From positions 1,240,001 to 1,304,000 of the forward strand of contig NZ_JAMSHO010000001.1 of assembly GCF_040147005.1 (NCBI RefSeq): a stretch of 64,000 bases of DNA, written 5' to 3'. Below the pieces are notes generated by a model. That model searched no databases and was not told the origin of the DNA. It saw only the letters and a list, made by a program, of their open reading frames with translations. This document shows positions 55,424-64,000 of this stretch, piece by piece. Both the position numbers and the translations under genes were made by a program. This DNA comes from Halomonas sp. H10-9-1. Lineage in GTDB: Bacteria; Pseudomonadota; Gammaproteobacteria; Pseudomonadales; Halomonadaceae. Each line of letters opens with the position of its first letter. Within the stretch, counting starts at the first letter, position 1.

Positions 55424-56811
55424 GTCAGCTTGTCTCCGATCAGCCAGTCGAGGGCAACATCCATGCGGATATGGGGCAGCGCGCCACGCTCCAGGGGCAG
55501 TGGGCGGAAGGCCGGGAAGTCGAAGCCCTGGCGGGCCCAGAAGGCGTCGTCGGGGAGCCGTTCCGGCACCTCGCCGGGATACATCAGCAGTGGCTCGCCA
55601 TCGAGGCCGGTGCCGCGCAGTGCCGGGGTGCGCCGCCCCTGGCTCTCGACCTCGCGTGATTCGCTGGCGCGGATCGCCGCCAGCGACAGGGCGCGCACCG
55701 GGACATCGGCATAGCGCAGATCCTTCAGCGGCTCGGCGAGCAGCGCCTCGAGCAGTGCCACCAGGTGGGGGTGCTGTTCCGGGGTCACATGGTCGGCCTT
55801 GGTGGCGGCGATGGCCAGCCGGTCGATGCGGGGAGCGAACAGTCGTGAGAGCAGGCTGCGCTGGCCGTAATCGAAGCTCTGCATCAGGTTGGCGAGCGCA
55901 CGCGAGAGGTCCTGGAAGCGTTCGGGACCCGCATTGAGCGCACCCAGCAGGTCGACCAGCACGATCTGACGGTCGAAGCGCCGGAAGTGGTCGCGGTAGA
56001 AGGGGCGCACGATATGCTGCTGGTAGTAGCGGAAGCGTCGCGCCAGGGTGGCATAGTTGCTCGACTCGGGTAGGCTGGCCAGCGCCCCGGGGTCCGCCGC
56101 GGCGATGCCGGGGAGCGGGAAGAACTGCAGTACCGGCGCGCCGGTGAGATCCCCCGGCAGCAGGAAGCGTCCGGGTTGCAGGTCGGCGAAGCCCGCCTCC
56201 CGAGCCCTGCGTAGTCCGGCGGCGAAGTGCTCACTGATCTCGGCCAGCTGCGCCTCGTCGGCCTCGGCGGCGGGCTCGAGTCCCGCCACGGCCGTTTGCC
56301 AGGCGGCGAAGTGGGAGGCTCGCTGGCGGCCCTCCAGGGCGCGCTGGCGCGCGCACCAGCCAGGATAGTCGAGCCCCAGCAGCGGCAGGTCGAGAAGCCA
56401 TTCGCCGGGGTAGTCGAAGAGGTCCAGGGTCAGCTGTCGCGAGTCGCCGCCAAGCAGGCCACGCCGTGCCGGACGGTAGCGGATCGTCAGGCGCAGCTCG
56501 CTGATACCGCGGGTGGGCTCGGGCCATCGCGGCGGCGTCGCCGTCAGTGCCGCCATGGCCTGGTCGTAGGGAAAGCGGGGCACCCCCAGGTCCTGCTGAT
56601 TGACGCGCCGGGCTCCCAGCAGGCGACCCTCCCGGGCGGCGGGCAGCAGGTCGAGCCGCGCCTCCAGTCCGGCATGTCGCAGCTGGTTGACCAGGGAGGT
56701 GAGAAAGGCGGTCTTGCCGGCGCGGGAGAGGCCGGTGACCGCCAACCGTAGCTGGCGGTCGCGGCCGCGCTCCAGCAGATCCTGAAGCTCACGGGTGAAG
56801 GGCTGGCGCAT
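55420..56811 (-). CDS. YcjX-family GTPase-like protein (DUF463)
   Basis: A 463-residue protein with P-loop VTGLSRAGKTAFLTSLVNQL in its N-terminal region (about residues 24-43). Other conserved family segments are LFDYPGEWLLDLPLL (Walker-B/G3-like), FLLPGDLTGAPVLQFFPL and IAATKADHVTP (a G4-like NKxD variant). The ATG at 56811 is chosen because it puts the P-loop at the family position; the frame is open to 56901. Operon with the YcjF-like gene and a small membrane protein. Confidence 0.88.
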   Translation of the reverse strand: MRQPFTRELQDLLERGRDRQLRLAVTGLSRAGKTAFLTSLVNQLRHAGLEARLDLLPAAREGRLLGARRVNQQDLGVPRFPYDQAMAALTATPPRWPEPTRGISELRLTIRYRPARRGLLGGDSRQLTLDLFDYPGEWLLDLPLLGLDYPGWCARQRALEGRQRASHFAAWQTAVAGLEPAAEADEAQLAEISEHFAAGLRRAREAGFADLQPGRFLLPGDLTGAPVLQFFPLPGIAAADPGALASLPESSNYATLARRFRYYQQHIVRPFYRDHFRRFDRQIVLVDLLGALNAGPERFQDLSRALANLMQSFDYGQRSLLSRLFAPRIDRLAIAATKADHVTPEQHPHLVALLEALLAEPLKDLRYADVPVRALSLAAIRASESREVESQGRRTPALRGTGLDGEPLLMYPGEVPERLPDDAFWARQGFDFPAFRPLPLERGALPHIRMDVALDWLIGDKLT

Positions 56812-56822
56812 ATGGGGCTCCG

Positions 56823-57005
56823 TCAGCCGGCAACGAGGCCGTAGAGGGTCGGTGAGGCGGCCAGCAGGAAGCCCGCGCCGGCGATTATCCGTCCCGGCCA
56901 CAGGTGGCGGCTGTAGTGGGCCAGGCTCAGTCCACCCAGGCAGATCAGCATGCCGAGGATATTGAACAGATAGGTGATCATCGACCAGAGAGGGTCGGGG
57001 TTCAT
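56823..57005 (-). CDS. Small two-helix membrane protein, unknown
   Basis: A 60-residue hydrophobic protein with two transmembrane segments: ITYLFNILGMLICLGGLSLA and IIAGAGFLLAASPTLYGLVA. The ATG at 57005 has GAGGAG nine bases upstream, and the stop lies 11 bases before the ycjX start, so translation and cotranscription with ycjX-ycjF are likely. I do not recognise the family. Confidence 0.72.
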   Translation of the reverse strand: MNPDPLWSMITYLFNILGMLICLGGLSLAHYSRHLWPGRIIAGAGFLLAASPTLYGLVAG

Positions 57006-57092
57006 GCGCTGACGCTCCTCGCTTGTGGTGTCACGCCAAGGATGGTATCAGGAGAGTTGCGCCGGCGGCAGCGCAGCGATCAAGGATGGCAT

Positions 57093-57638
57093 ATGACGAC
57101 GACCCCCGATGAGGTGCTGAGGTTCTGGTTCGATGAACTCAAGCCGGCCCAGTGGTTCCGTCAGGATCCACGCCTGGATGCCGAGATCACCAGACGCTTC
57201 GGCGCCTGTTTGGCGGCGGCCTGGCGTGGTGAGCTGTGGCGCTGGCGAGAAACCTCGGCGGGCCGTCTCGGCGAGGTGATCGTGCTCGACCAGTTTGCAC
57301 GCAATATCCATCGCGGCACGCCTGCCGCCTTTGCCGGCGATCCGCTGGCGCTGGTACTGGCCCAGGAGGCGGTGGCCCGCGGCGCCGATGCGTCGCTGCC
57401 GCCGGCGAGGCGTGCCTTCCTGTATATGCCTTTCATGCACAGCGAGTCGGCGGCGATCCATGAGGAGGCCCTGCGGCTGTTCGCTCAACCGGGGCTCGAG
57501 GAGAGCCTGCGTTTCGAGCATGGCCATCGGGATATCATCCTGCGCTTCGGGCGCTATCCGCACCGCAACGCCATCCTCGGCCGGGTTTCCACGCCCGCGG
57601 AACTGGCGTTCCTGGCGCAGCCCGGCTCTTCCTTCTAG
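57093..57638 (+). CDS. DUF924-family protein
   Basis: A 181-residue soluble helical protein (TPR-like fold in the family). It contains VLRFWFDELKPAQWFRQDPRLD, LGEVIVLDQFARNIHRGTPAAFAGD, and YMPFMHSESAAIHEEALRLF followed by HGHRDIILRFGRYPHRNAILGR in pieces, all diagnostic of DUF924. The ATG at 57093 follows AAGGA; the upstream open frame is antisense to the small membrane gene. Function unknown. Confidence 0.9.
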   Translation: MTTTPDEVLRFWFDELKPAQWFRQDPRLDAEITRRFGACLAAAWRGELWRWRETSAGRLGEVIVLDQFARNIHRGTPAAFAGDPLALVLAQEAVARGADASLPPARRAFLYMPFMHSESAAIHEEALRLFAQPGLEESLRFEHGHRDIILRFGRYPHRNAILGRVSTPAELAFLAQPGSSF

Positions 57639-57689
57639 CATCCTCACCACCTCATGCTTTCCACCCTATCCACGACAACAGGAGGCACC

Positions 57690-57935
57690 ATGGGAATCAT
57701 CGCCTGGTTGATCATCGGCGGGCTGGCCGGCTGGATCGCCGGTCACATCATGCGAGGAGGGGGCTTCGGCATCCTCGGCAATATTGGCGTCGGGGTGGTC
57801 GGCGCGGTAATCGGCGGCTTCATCTTCCAACAGGTCCTGGGCATGGGCACCGGCGGTTTCCTGGGCTCGCTGTTCAGTGCCGTGGTTGGCGCGGTGATTC
57901 TCCTGTGGGTGATCAGCAAGGTGAAGACGGGGTAG
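57690..57935 (+). CDS. GlsB/YeaQ/YmgE-family membrane protein
   Basis: An 81-residue glycine-rich protein with three short membrane helices: IIAWLIIGGLAGWIAGHIM, GNIGVGVVGAVIGGFIF and SLFSAVVGAVILLWVIS. The family is annotated as transglycosylase-associated but is really a small stress-linked membrane protein. AGGAGG precedes the ATG at 57690. It lies 51 bases after the DUF924 gene and is followed by a hairpin. Confidence 0.92.
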   Translation: MGIIAWLIIGGLAGWIAGHIMRGGGFGILGNIGVGVVGAVIGGFIFQQVLGMGTGGFLGSLFSAVVGAVILLWVISKVKTG

Positions 57936-57983
57936 CGAAGGTCGAACAGGACTAAAGTTTACGTTAAAGCAACCTTCACCAAT

Positions 57984-58020
57984 GGGCGTCGTTATTGTTG
58001 ACAGTAACGGCGCCCGTTTG
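57984..58020 (+). terminator. Probable terminator after the YeaQ/YmgE-type gene
   Basis: GGGCGTCGTTA (57984-57994) pairs with TAACGGCGCCC (58005-58015) with one mismatch and a 10-base loop, then GTTTG. The rest of the 57936-58217 spacer is relatively AT-rich and should hold the promoter of the permease gene. Confidence 0.6.
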
Positions 58021-58217
58021 CGTCAAAATCCCCGCTATTCGTAACAAACGGCGCTGTTTTGAGTTTTCCTGTCGACAACGATTTCGTCCTCGGCGGTGTC
58101 GGTGCTGACACAAGGTCGAATGTTCGCGCCTGCAGCATGTACGTAAAGCCTCTTGACCATAACAACAACGTTACAAGGATCTAAAGAGATATAACCAGAA
58201 CTCAAGAGGATACGTCG

Positions 58218-59618
58218 GTGCTGCTGAAACGCGAACATGGTGACGAACACCCCTATTGGCCGCTGGGGCCCTTCAAGCTACGCCTGCCCTTCGTCCATTT
58301 CCGCTGGGAGATCCCCGAGACCATCCAGGCGCTGGTGATGTTCGTCATCGCCATGGGCATGATCCCGCTGCTCGAGCAGTACCTGGGGCTGCCCTACGAG
58401 GTGGCGCTGGCCTATGTGGTGGTCTGTGGTGTCGGCTTCATGCTGCCGCCGCTACTCGGCGTACCCTTCATCGCCGGCTGGATCACCCCGGCGATTCCGG
58501 TGGTGCTGTTGTTCCTGAGCGACTTCACGCCCGGCCCGGAGGCGATTCGTGCCATGGTCGCGCTGCAGCTGGTGGTGACCGCCATCTTCCTGATCATGGC
58601 GGTCACCCGACTCGGCTCGAAGCTGGTCAACAACGTGCCGGACTCCATCAAGGCGGGCATCCTGCTGGGCGCCGGCATCGCCGCCATCAGTGGCGAGATC
58701 AGCGCTGGGGGGCGGCTCTACAACACGCCGATCTCGCTGGGCATCGGTGGCCTGGTGACCCTCTACGTGCTGTTCTCGCTCTCCTTCCGTGACCTGACCG
58801 AGAAGTATCGCTGGGCGCGTAACATCGCTTCCTACGGCATGGTCCCCGGCATGCTGGTGACCATGGCCATCGGCTGGGGGGTGGCGGAATACCCGCTGCC
58901 GGCGGTGGAGTGGGGCATGGCGGTGCCCGACTTCAGCGGCATCTGGGCCTACCTGCCCTTCACGGTTGGTCTGCCCGGCGTCGAGCTGCTGCTGGCCGCC
59001 GTGCCCACCGCGGTCATCGCCTATATCATCGCCTTCGGTGACATCATCGTCGGCCAGAGCCTGATCAAGCGCGTCGATCACCTGCGTCCCGACGAGCGGA
59101 TCGAGGTCAATGTCGATCGTGTTCACCTGATCACCGGCATACGTAACCTGATGCACTCGCTGCTGGCCCCCTACCCGGGCCTGGCCGGGCCGCTGTTCAC
59201 CGGGGCCATGGCCACCGTGGCGGAGCGTTATCGTTATGGCCGCAAGGCGATGGACACCATCTATGGCGGGACCTCGGTGTTCTGGATCGTCGGCTTCCTG
59301 GCCCTGTTCATGCTGCCGCTGATCACCCTGTTCCGCCCGGTGCTGCCCATCGCGCTGTCCATTACCCTGCTGATCACCGGTTATCTGTGCATCGCCGTCG
59401 CGGTGGAACAGATCAAGAACGCTACCGCCATGGGGGTGGCCGGCATCATGGGGGTGGTGTTGGCGACCCACGGCGCTGCCTGGGGACTGGGCGTGGGCCT
59501 GGTGCTCTACTTCCTGGTCGAGCATCGCCTGCGCGGTGCCCGCGAGGCCGAGGAGCAGGAGCCGATCCATGTGGAGGATGACATGGCGGTGGAGCGCGAG
59601 GAGCCCGCGCCGCGCTGA
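58218..59618 (+). CDS. NCS2/SLC23-like solute permease
   Basis: A 466-residue inner-membrane transporter with about 12-14 helices. The pattern GSKLVNNVPDSIKAGILLGAGIAAISG and the loop IAFGDIIVGQSLIKRVD are reminiscent of xanthine/uracil or sulfate-like (NCS2/UraA-fold) permeases. The last ~40 residues are a charged cytosolic tail. It starts with GTG at 58218 following AGAGGA. The substrate cannot be assigned; no purine genes are adjacent. Followed by a terminator. Confidence 0.75.
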   Translation: MLLKREHGDEHPYWPLGPFKLRLPFVHFRWEIPETIQALVMFVIAMGMIPLLEQYLGLPYEVALAYVVVCGVGFMLPPLLGVPFIAGWITPAIPVVLLFLSDFTPGPEAIRAMVALQLVVTAIFLIMAVTRLGSKLVNNVPDSIKAGILLGAGIAAISGEISAGGRLYNTPISLGIGGLVTLYVLFSLSFRDLTEKYRWARNIASYGMVPGMLVTMAIGWGVAEYPLPAVEWGMAVPDFSGIWAYLPFTVGLPGVELLLAAVPTAVIAYIIAFGDIIVGQSLIKRVDHLRPDERIEVNVDRVHLITGIRNLMHSLLAPYPGLAGPLFTGAMATVAERYRYGRKAMDTIYGGTSVFWIVGFLALFMLPLITLFRPVLPIALSITLLITGYLCIAVAVEQIKNATAMGVAGIMGVVLATHGAAWGLGVGLVLYFLVEHRLRGAREAEEQEPIHVEDDMAVEREEPAPR

Positions 59619-59646
59619 ACCCGTTGACTCAAGGAACTGAGCTGTC

Positions 59647-59666
59647 GGGCCGCCCTCGGGCGGCCC
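59647..59666. terminator. Bidirectional terminator between permease and glpQ-like gene
   Basis: GGGCCGCC (59647-59654) pairs with GGCGGCCC (59659-59666) around a CTCG loop. It lies between two convergent genes and could serve both. Confidence 0.65.
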
Positions 59667-59687
59667 GGCGTCGTGATGGGAGCAGGG

Positions 59688-60437
59688 TCAGGGCAGGTGC
59701 CCGGCGAAGCGGCCCGGGTCGTCGCTGATCGCCGCATCCACGCCCCACGCCCACAGGTGGGCGAAGGCGGCCGGGTCGTTGGCCGTATAGCCGAGCAGGG
59801 CGTAGCCGTCCTCCTTGACCGCCATGGCACTGCGGCGGCTCAGGCGACGCCAGTCGGCGTGGACGCTGAACGCCTCGACCGCCGCGCAGCGAGCCCGCCA
59901 GCCGCGGCCGACGCCCTCGTACAGCACGCCCAGCGCCAGCCGCGAAGCGGGCGCCAGGCGGCGGGCGTCGGCCAGGGCGTGGTCGTCGAAGGAGGAGACG
60001 ATCAATCGCTCCGGCGGCAGGGCCGCGAGGGCGGCGGGCACCGCCTCCTCGACCAGGGCCGCGGCACTGCGCCCGCGGTTGACCTTGAGCTCCAGGTTGA
60101 GCCCCATCCCCAGCTCGACGATCAGCGCCAGCATCTCGGCCAGGCTCGCGATGCGTTCGCCACGGAAGGCATCGGAGAACCAGCCCCCCACATCGAGCCG
60201 GCGCGCCGCGGGCAGGTCCAGGTCGGCGAGCCTGCCGCGGGCATCGGAGCAGCGCCGTACCCCGGGGTCATGCCAGATCACCGGGGTGCCATCGCCGAGC
60301 AACTGGACATCCAGCTCGACCCAACTGTAGCCGGCGCCGTGGGCGGCGCGTACGGCGGCCAAGGTGTTCTCGGGGGCATGGGCGGAGAGGCCGCGATGGG
60401 CGATCAGGCGGGGGAGAGAAATATCGGGGTGTGGCAT
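59688..60437 (-). CDS. Glycerophosphodiester phosphodiesterase (UgpQ-like)
   Basis: A 249-residue cytoplasmic enzyme (no signal peptide) that hydrolyses glycerophosphodiesters to glycerol-3-phosphate plus alcohol. Active-site motifs are LIAHRGLSAHAPENTLAAV with the catalytic His, WVELDVQLLGDGTPVIWHD with metal ligands, and LNLELKVN. The C-terminal GVDAAISDDPGRFAGHL is typical. Single gene, convergent with the permease. Confidence 0.94.
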   Translation of the reverse strand: MPHPDISLPRLIAHRGLSAHAPENTLAAVRAAHGAGYSWVELDVQLLGDGTPVIWHDPGVRRCSDARGRLADLDLPAARRLDVGGWFSDAFRGERIASLAEMLALIVELGMGLNLELKVNRGRSAAALVEEAVPAALAALPPERLIVSSFDDHALADARRLAPASRLALGVLYEGVGRGWRARCAAVEAFSVHADWRRLSRRSAMAVKEDGYALLGYTANDPAAFAHLWAWGVDAAISDDPGRFAGHLP

Positions 60438-60581
60438 AAGCCGTCGTCCTGGTCAGCGAGACGCCGCCACTGGCGGCGAGAAACCTGCCGCTAGCGTAGC
60501 GCCTCCACCCCGGCCTGGATATGGTAGGCTGCGCGGTTTTCGGTCCTGGTGGCAGCGGTCCAACGATGTGAGGAGAGTAAG

Positions 60582-61160
60582 ATGAGAGTCGTGCATATCA
60601 AGAACCCCGGGCAGCGCGAGGCCTGCCTGGCGCGGTTGTGTGCCGAGGCCTATGGCCATGAGGCGGGACTGCGTCCCTTGGCGACCTTCGCCGGCACCCT
60701 GGGGGTGCTGGTCAAGCAGGAAGCGGCCCGGGTGCTGGCGCTGGTGGATGATCACTCGCGCCCAGTGGCGCTGGCGCTACTAGTACTCGACGAGCTCGGC
60801 AGCAGCATGACCGTGATGCTGCTGGCCGACCTGGATCAGGGTCAGCAGGAGGTGGCGGGGCCGGCCGAGCGGCTGGTCGCCGAGCTGGCGCAGAAGGCGC
60901 CCCTGCGCGTCGATGCCCAGGGTGCCGAGCAGGAGGCACGCTTTCGCGAGGCGGGGATCTCGCGCTGGCTGGACGGCAAGGCCGGGGTGCGTATCGGGCT
61001 GGGTCCCCGGCACCCAGCCGGCTCCCTGGCGGACCTGCCGCGGGCGCTGAGCTTCGACGAGGCGGCGGTGATCCAGTCCTTCAAGCAGGACCGTCGGCAG
61101 TTCGAAGACTACAAGGCGCGTTTCATCCGTGGCCTGGAAGCCTTTCCCGCCACGCTCTGA
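60582..61160 (+). CDS. Hypothetical protein
   Basis: A 192-residue soluble protein from ATG 60582, with GAGGAGAG seven bases upstream. Central segments such as PVALALLVLDELGSSMTVMLL recall an alpha/beta acyltransferase-like (GNAT) sheet, but no acetyl-CoA loop is evident. The C-terminus is helical and charged (FKQDRRQFEDYKARFIRGL). It sits 82 bases before the quinone oxidoreductase gene on the same strand. I do not recognise the family. Confidence 0.72.
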   Translation: MRVVHIKNPGQREACLARLCAEAYGHEAGLRPLATFAGTLGVLVKQEAARVLALVDDHSRPVALALLVLDELGSSMTVMLLADLDQGQQEVAGPAERLVAELAQKAPLRVDAQGAEQEARFREAGISRWLDGKAGVRIGLGPRHPAGSLADLPRALSFDEAAVIQSFKQDRRQFEDYKARFIRGLEAFPATL

Positions 61161-61241
61161 ATGGGGCACGGCTTGACCACGGGAGGCCTTGGCGCTTGAC
61201 TGGTGGGACCATCCAGCAGGCAGCACAAGGGAACTACCTTC

Positions 61242-62219
61242 ATGGCCAAGCGTATTCAGTTTGCCCGTACCGGCGGCTCCGAGGTCCTCGAGCTCGTCGA
61301 CATCGCCCCGGCGGACCCCGGTCCCGGCGAGGTCAGGGTCGCCAACTATGCCGTTGGCCTCAACTTTATCGACATCTACTTCCGCACCGGCCTCTATCCG
61401 GCGCCGTCGCTGCCCTCCGGTCTCGGCACCGAGGGCGCCGGCGTGGTCGATGCCGTGGGCGAGGGGGTGACCCACCTCAAGCCGGGGGATCGCGTCGCCT
61501 ATGCCCAGGGCCCCCTGGGTGCCTATGCCGAGCAGCACGTGCTGCCGGCCGACAAGGTGGTGGTGCTGCCCGCGGGGATCGACTTCGAGACCGCCGCCGC
61601 CAGCATGCTCAAGGGGCTGACGGTACAGTACCTGATGCGCCAGACCCACCGCCTCCAGGCCGGTGAAACCATCCTCTGGCACGCCGCCGCCGGCGGGGTG
61701 GGCTCCATCGCCTGCCAGTGGGCCAGGGCGCTGGGTGTCAAGCTGATCGGCACCGTCAGCTCCCCGGAGAAGGCGGCGCAGGCCACGGCGAACGGCGCCT
61801 GGGCCACCATCGACTACACCAAGGAGAACGTGGTCGAGCGGGTGCGCGAGCTGACCGGCGGCGCCATGTGCGACGTGGTCTACGACTCGGTGGGCAAGGA
61901 CACCTGGGAGATCTCGCTCGACTGCCTCAAGCCGCGCTCGCTGATGGTCAGTTTCGGCAACGCCTCCGGGGCCGTGGAGGGGGTCAACCTGGGAATCCTC
62001 AACCAGAAGGGCTCTCTTTACACCACGCGGCCCAGCCTCAACGGCTATGCCGACACCCGCGAGCGCCTGGAGGCGATGGCTGGCGAGCTGTTCGCGATGC
62101 TCGAGAGCGGCAAGGTGACGGTCGATATCGCCCAGCGTTACCCGCTCGCCGAGGCGGGCAAGGCCCAGGACGCCCTGCAGGGCCGCCAGACCACCGGCTC
62201 CACCATCCTGCTGCCCTGA
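61242..62219 (+). CDS. NADPH:quinone oxidoreductase (QorA-like)
   Basis: A 325-residue zinc-less medium-chain dehydrogenase/reductase. The N-terminal GGSEVLELVDIAPADPGPGEV and NFIDIYFRTGLYP, and the NADPH motif AAAGGVGSIACQWARALG, identify the QOR subfamily, which reduces quinones by one electron. The length equals E. coli QorA (327). The ATG at 61242 is set by homology. It may be cotranscribed with the hypothetical gene upstream and is convergent with the RpiR regulator. Confidence 0.93.
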   Translation: MAKRIQFARTGGSEVLELVDIAPADPGPGEVRVANYAVGLNFIDIYFRTGLYPAPSLPSGLGTEGAGVVDAVGEGVTHLKPGDRVAYAQGPLGAYAEQHVLPADKVVVLPAGIDFETAAASMLKGLTVQYLMRQTHRLQAGETILWHAAAGGVGSIACQWARALGVKLIGTVSSPEKAAQATANGAWATIDYTKENVVERVRELTGGAMCDVVYDSVGKDTWEISLDCLKPRSLMVSFGNASGAVEGVNLGILNQKGSLYTTRPSLNGYADTRERLEAMAGELFAMLESGKVTVDIAQRYPLAEAGKAQDALQGRQTTGSTILLP

Positions 62220-62244
62220 TTCCTGGCTAAAGCGCGGGCGGTGC

Positions 62245-63159
62245 CTAGAGCGACTCGTTGAGCTCGTCGATTAGCCGCTCGCGCCGCCGCAGCGCGGCGA
62301 GCCCCGCGTCGCCCAGCCGATTCGCCGCCTCGCAGAGCAGCCCCTCGGCCAGCAGCATGAAGGCACACATACTGTTGCTGAAGAAGAGGCTGTGGTCGGG
62401 GACCGGGAAGGCGTGGTGCGCCACCCGGGCGAGCGGTGAGCCAAGGGAGTCGGTCAGGGCGATGACGCGGATGCCCTGGCGCGCCGCCACCTCCGCCGTG
62501 GCCAGCACGCTGGGGGTGTAGGGAAAACAGCTCACCACCACCAGTACATCCCCCGCCTCGAGCTGGGCCAGCGCGTCGGCGACGCCGTGGCGCATGGCGT
62601 CAAGCGGTGCGGCATCGGCACGCAGCATGCCCAGGCCGTAGGCGAGAAACGAGGCCAGCGAGGCGAACTGGCGCATGCCATGGACCCGCACGCGCTTCGC
62701 CTCCACCAGCAGCCGCGCCGCCGCGCTGAAGGCCTCGCCGTCGATGCCTGCCACCGTGTCGGCGATATTGGCGCTCTCCTGGCGGCCCAGGCGGCCCAGC
62801 CGGGCGAGGGCGTCGTCGTCCCCGTCGCTGTCCAGCAGGCGCGACACCTGATCGCTGTAGAAGCTCTTGCCCTCGGTGACATGGCGGCGAAACACCGCCT
62901 GCAGGCCGGCGAAGCCGTCGAACCCTAGCCGCTGGGCCAAGCGCGACAGGGTCGAGGGGCTGACGCCCAGGCGCTCCGCCAGTTCGCTGATCGACGACAC
63001 CGCGGCCTGCTGGGGTGCTGTGACCATCGCCTCGAGCACCCGGCGCGAGCGCTTGCCCAAGCGCAACGCGCCCTCGCCCCGCTCGAGAGTGGCGAGCAGG
63101 CGTTCGAGGTCGTCGAGGGTGTCCGGTCGTGGCGGCGTGGGAGAGCTCATGAGGGGCAT
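62245..63159 (-). CDS. RpiR/MurR-family transcriptional regulator
   Basis: A 304-residue regulator. The N-terminal HTH is in SSISELAERLGVSPSTLSRLA with QRLGFDGFAGLQAVFRRHV (about residues 50-95). The C-terminal SIS domain (about 130-270) contains GDVLVVVSCFPYTPSVLATAEVAARQG in pieces and would bind a phosphosugar-like or other ligand. The ATG at 63159 or 63150 could be the start; neither has a strong ribosome site. Divergent from an aminotransferase gene it probably controls. Confidence 0.9.
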   Translation of the reverse strand: MPLMSSPTPPRPDTLDDLERLLATLERGEGALRLGKRSRRVLEAMVTAPQQAAVSSISELAERLGVSPSTLSRLAQRLGFDGFAGLQAVFRRHVTEGKSFYSDQVSRLLDSDGDDDALARLGRLGRQESANIADTVAGIDGEAFSAAARLLVEAKRVRVHGMRQFASLASFLAYGLGMLRADAAPLDAMRHGVADALAQLEAGDVLVVVSCFPYTPSVLATAEVAARQGIRVIALTDSLGSPLARVAHHAFPVPDHSLFFSNSMCAFMLLAEGLLCEAANRLGDAGLAALRRRERLIDELNESL

Positions 63160-63231
63160 CGGCGGCAGTGATCGAGGCGCGCATTGTAGCCTTCGTCGCC
63201 CCCGGCGTCAGGCGTGGTCGAATCTGTTTGC

Positions 63232-63241
63232 AAATATATTT
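63232..63241. promoter_or_regulatory. AT-rich palindrome in the rpiR/aminotransferase spacer
   Basis: AAATATATTT, perfectly palindromic, embedded in GCAAATATATTTCC between the divergent genes. It lies 51 bases before the aminotransferase start. A candidate RpiR-type operator or promoter element. Confidence 0.4.
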
Positions 63242-63291
63242 CCGTTTTATAAGAATGGTTGTTGTCTTTGCATATCCGTCGAGAGGATCGC

Positions 63292-64000
63292 ATGAGCCAC
63301 GTCTTCCACCGCCACCTGACGCACGCCTACCCGACCGCCGTGGGTGGCGACGGGCCCTACCTGATCGACGCCCAGGGCAAGCGCTACCTGGATGCCTGCG
63401 GCGGGGCCGCGGTCTCCTGCCTGGGCCACAGCGATGCCGAGGTGATCGAGGCGGTGCGTGACCAGGTCGGCCGGCTCGCCTATGCCCACAGCTCCTTCTT
63501 CACCACCGCGCCGATGGAGGCGCTGGCCGACTTCCTGGTCGAGCGGGCGCCGGCGGGCCTCTCCTCGGTCTACTTCGTCTCCGGCGGCTCCGAGGCGGTG
63601 GAGGCGGCCCTCAAGCTGGCGCGCCAGTACTTCATCGAGCGCGGCGAGCCCCAGCGCAGGCACCTGATCGCCCGGCGCCAGAGCTATCACGGCAACACCC
63701 TCGGGGCGCTCGCCACCGGCGGCAACGCCTGGCGCCGGCAGCAGTTCGAGCCACTGCTGGTCGAGGTGAGCCACGTCAGCCCCTGCTACGCCTATCGCGA
63801 CCAGGCCCCCGGCGAGACCCCGGAAGCCTACGGCGAGCGCCTGGCCGCGGAGCTCGAGGCCGAGATCCAGCGCCTGGGGCCACAGAGCGTGATGGCCTTC
63901 GTTGCCGAGCCGGTGGTCGGCGCGACCCTGGGTGCGGTGCCCGCGGTGCCGGGCTACTTCAGGCGGGTGCGCGAGATCTGCGATCGCCACGGCATCCTGC
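63292..64000 (+). CDS. Class III pyridoxal-phosphate aminotransferase (N-terminal part, runs off window)
   Basis: The first ~236 codons of an aspartate aminotransferase-family class III enzyme. Visible parts are the N-terminal YLIDAQGKRYLDACGGAAVSCLGH, the PLP-phosphate region YFVSGGSEAVEAALKLARQY and the Tyr-His motif RRQSYHGNTLGALA, plus FVAEPVVGATLGAVP. The catalytic lysine lies beyond the window end. The ATG at 63292 follows GAGAGGA. Divergent from the RpiR regulator, suggesting local control. The amino donor is unknown; relatives act on omega-amino acids. Confidence 0.92.
   Translation, partial: MSHVFHRHLTHAYPTAVGGDGPYLIDAQGKRYLDACGGAAVSCLGHSDAEVIEAVRDQVGRLAYAHSSFFTTAPMEALADFLVERAPAGLSSVYFVSGGSEAVEAALKLARQYFIERGEPQRRHLIARRQSYHGNTLGALATGGNAWRRQQFEPLLVEVSHVSPCYAYRDQAPGETPEAYGERLAAELEAEIQRLGPQSVMAFVAEPVVGATLGAVPAVPGYFRRVREICDRHGIL

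Overview
The window is high-GC gammaproteobacterial chromosome, most likely from a Halomonas-like organism. This rests on gene content and on how the housekeeping proteins read (GltX, GltA, SdhABCD, SucABCD, RNase II); no database search was possible. Gene density is high, and translational coupling by ATGA or GTGA overlaps is common.

Layout. 1-6767 (minus strand): the start of an RbbA-like ABC exporter with its HlyD adaptor, then a four-gene Mla-like lipid transport operon (permease, ATPase, MCE protein, lipoprotein) behind an alpha/beta hydrolase. 6892-14429: an RND tripartite pump (TolC-, AcrA- and AcrB-like), a small membrane protein and an AcrR-like TetR repressor; three promoters share one half-site. 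14510-20745: an aspartoacylase-like enzyme, dusA, a lipoprotein, an XRE regulator, gltX and tRNA-Ala/tRNA-Glu, followed by an AT-rich spacer with two DnaA-box-like sites. 20746-35124: a dehydrogenase, gltA, and divergently sdhCDAB-sucAB-lpdA-sucCD, which together cover citrate synthase plus the steps from 2-oxoglutarate to fumarate. 35220-36011: an M48 protease lipoprotein.

36202-48603 is the most unusual part. It holds a pathway resembling the mycobacterial decaprenylphosphoryl-D-arabinofuranose route: UbiA-type phosphoribosyltransferase, a membrane protein, DprE1-like oxidase, DprE2-like reductase, a HAD phosphatase and an AT-rich GT-C-type membrane glycosyltransferase. Four insertion sequences have landed here. 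One IS1380-type element splits the UbiA gene. One ISL3-type element and two tail-to-tail copies of a second IS1380-type element cut the glycosyltransferase gene into four pieces. Every element has clear terminal repeats and an intact target duplication. Removing element plus one duplication restores uninterrupted frames of 290 and 523 codons. The first enzyme and the putative final transferase are therefore both knocked out, while the middle genes remain intact.

48792-57005 (minus strand): a MazEF toxin-antitoxin pair with a duplicated operator-like palindrome, a GT4 glycosyltransferase with a second flippase-like membrane protein, RNase II, a universal stress protein, YcjF/YcjX and a small membrane protein. 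57093-64000: a DUF924 protein, a YeaQ/YmgE-type membrane protein, an NCS2-like permease, glycerophosphodiester phosphodiesterase, an unknown protein, quinone oxidoreductase, an RpiR regulator and, divergent from it, a class III aminotransferase that runs off the end.
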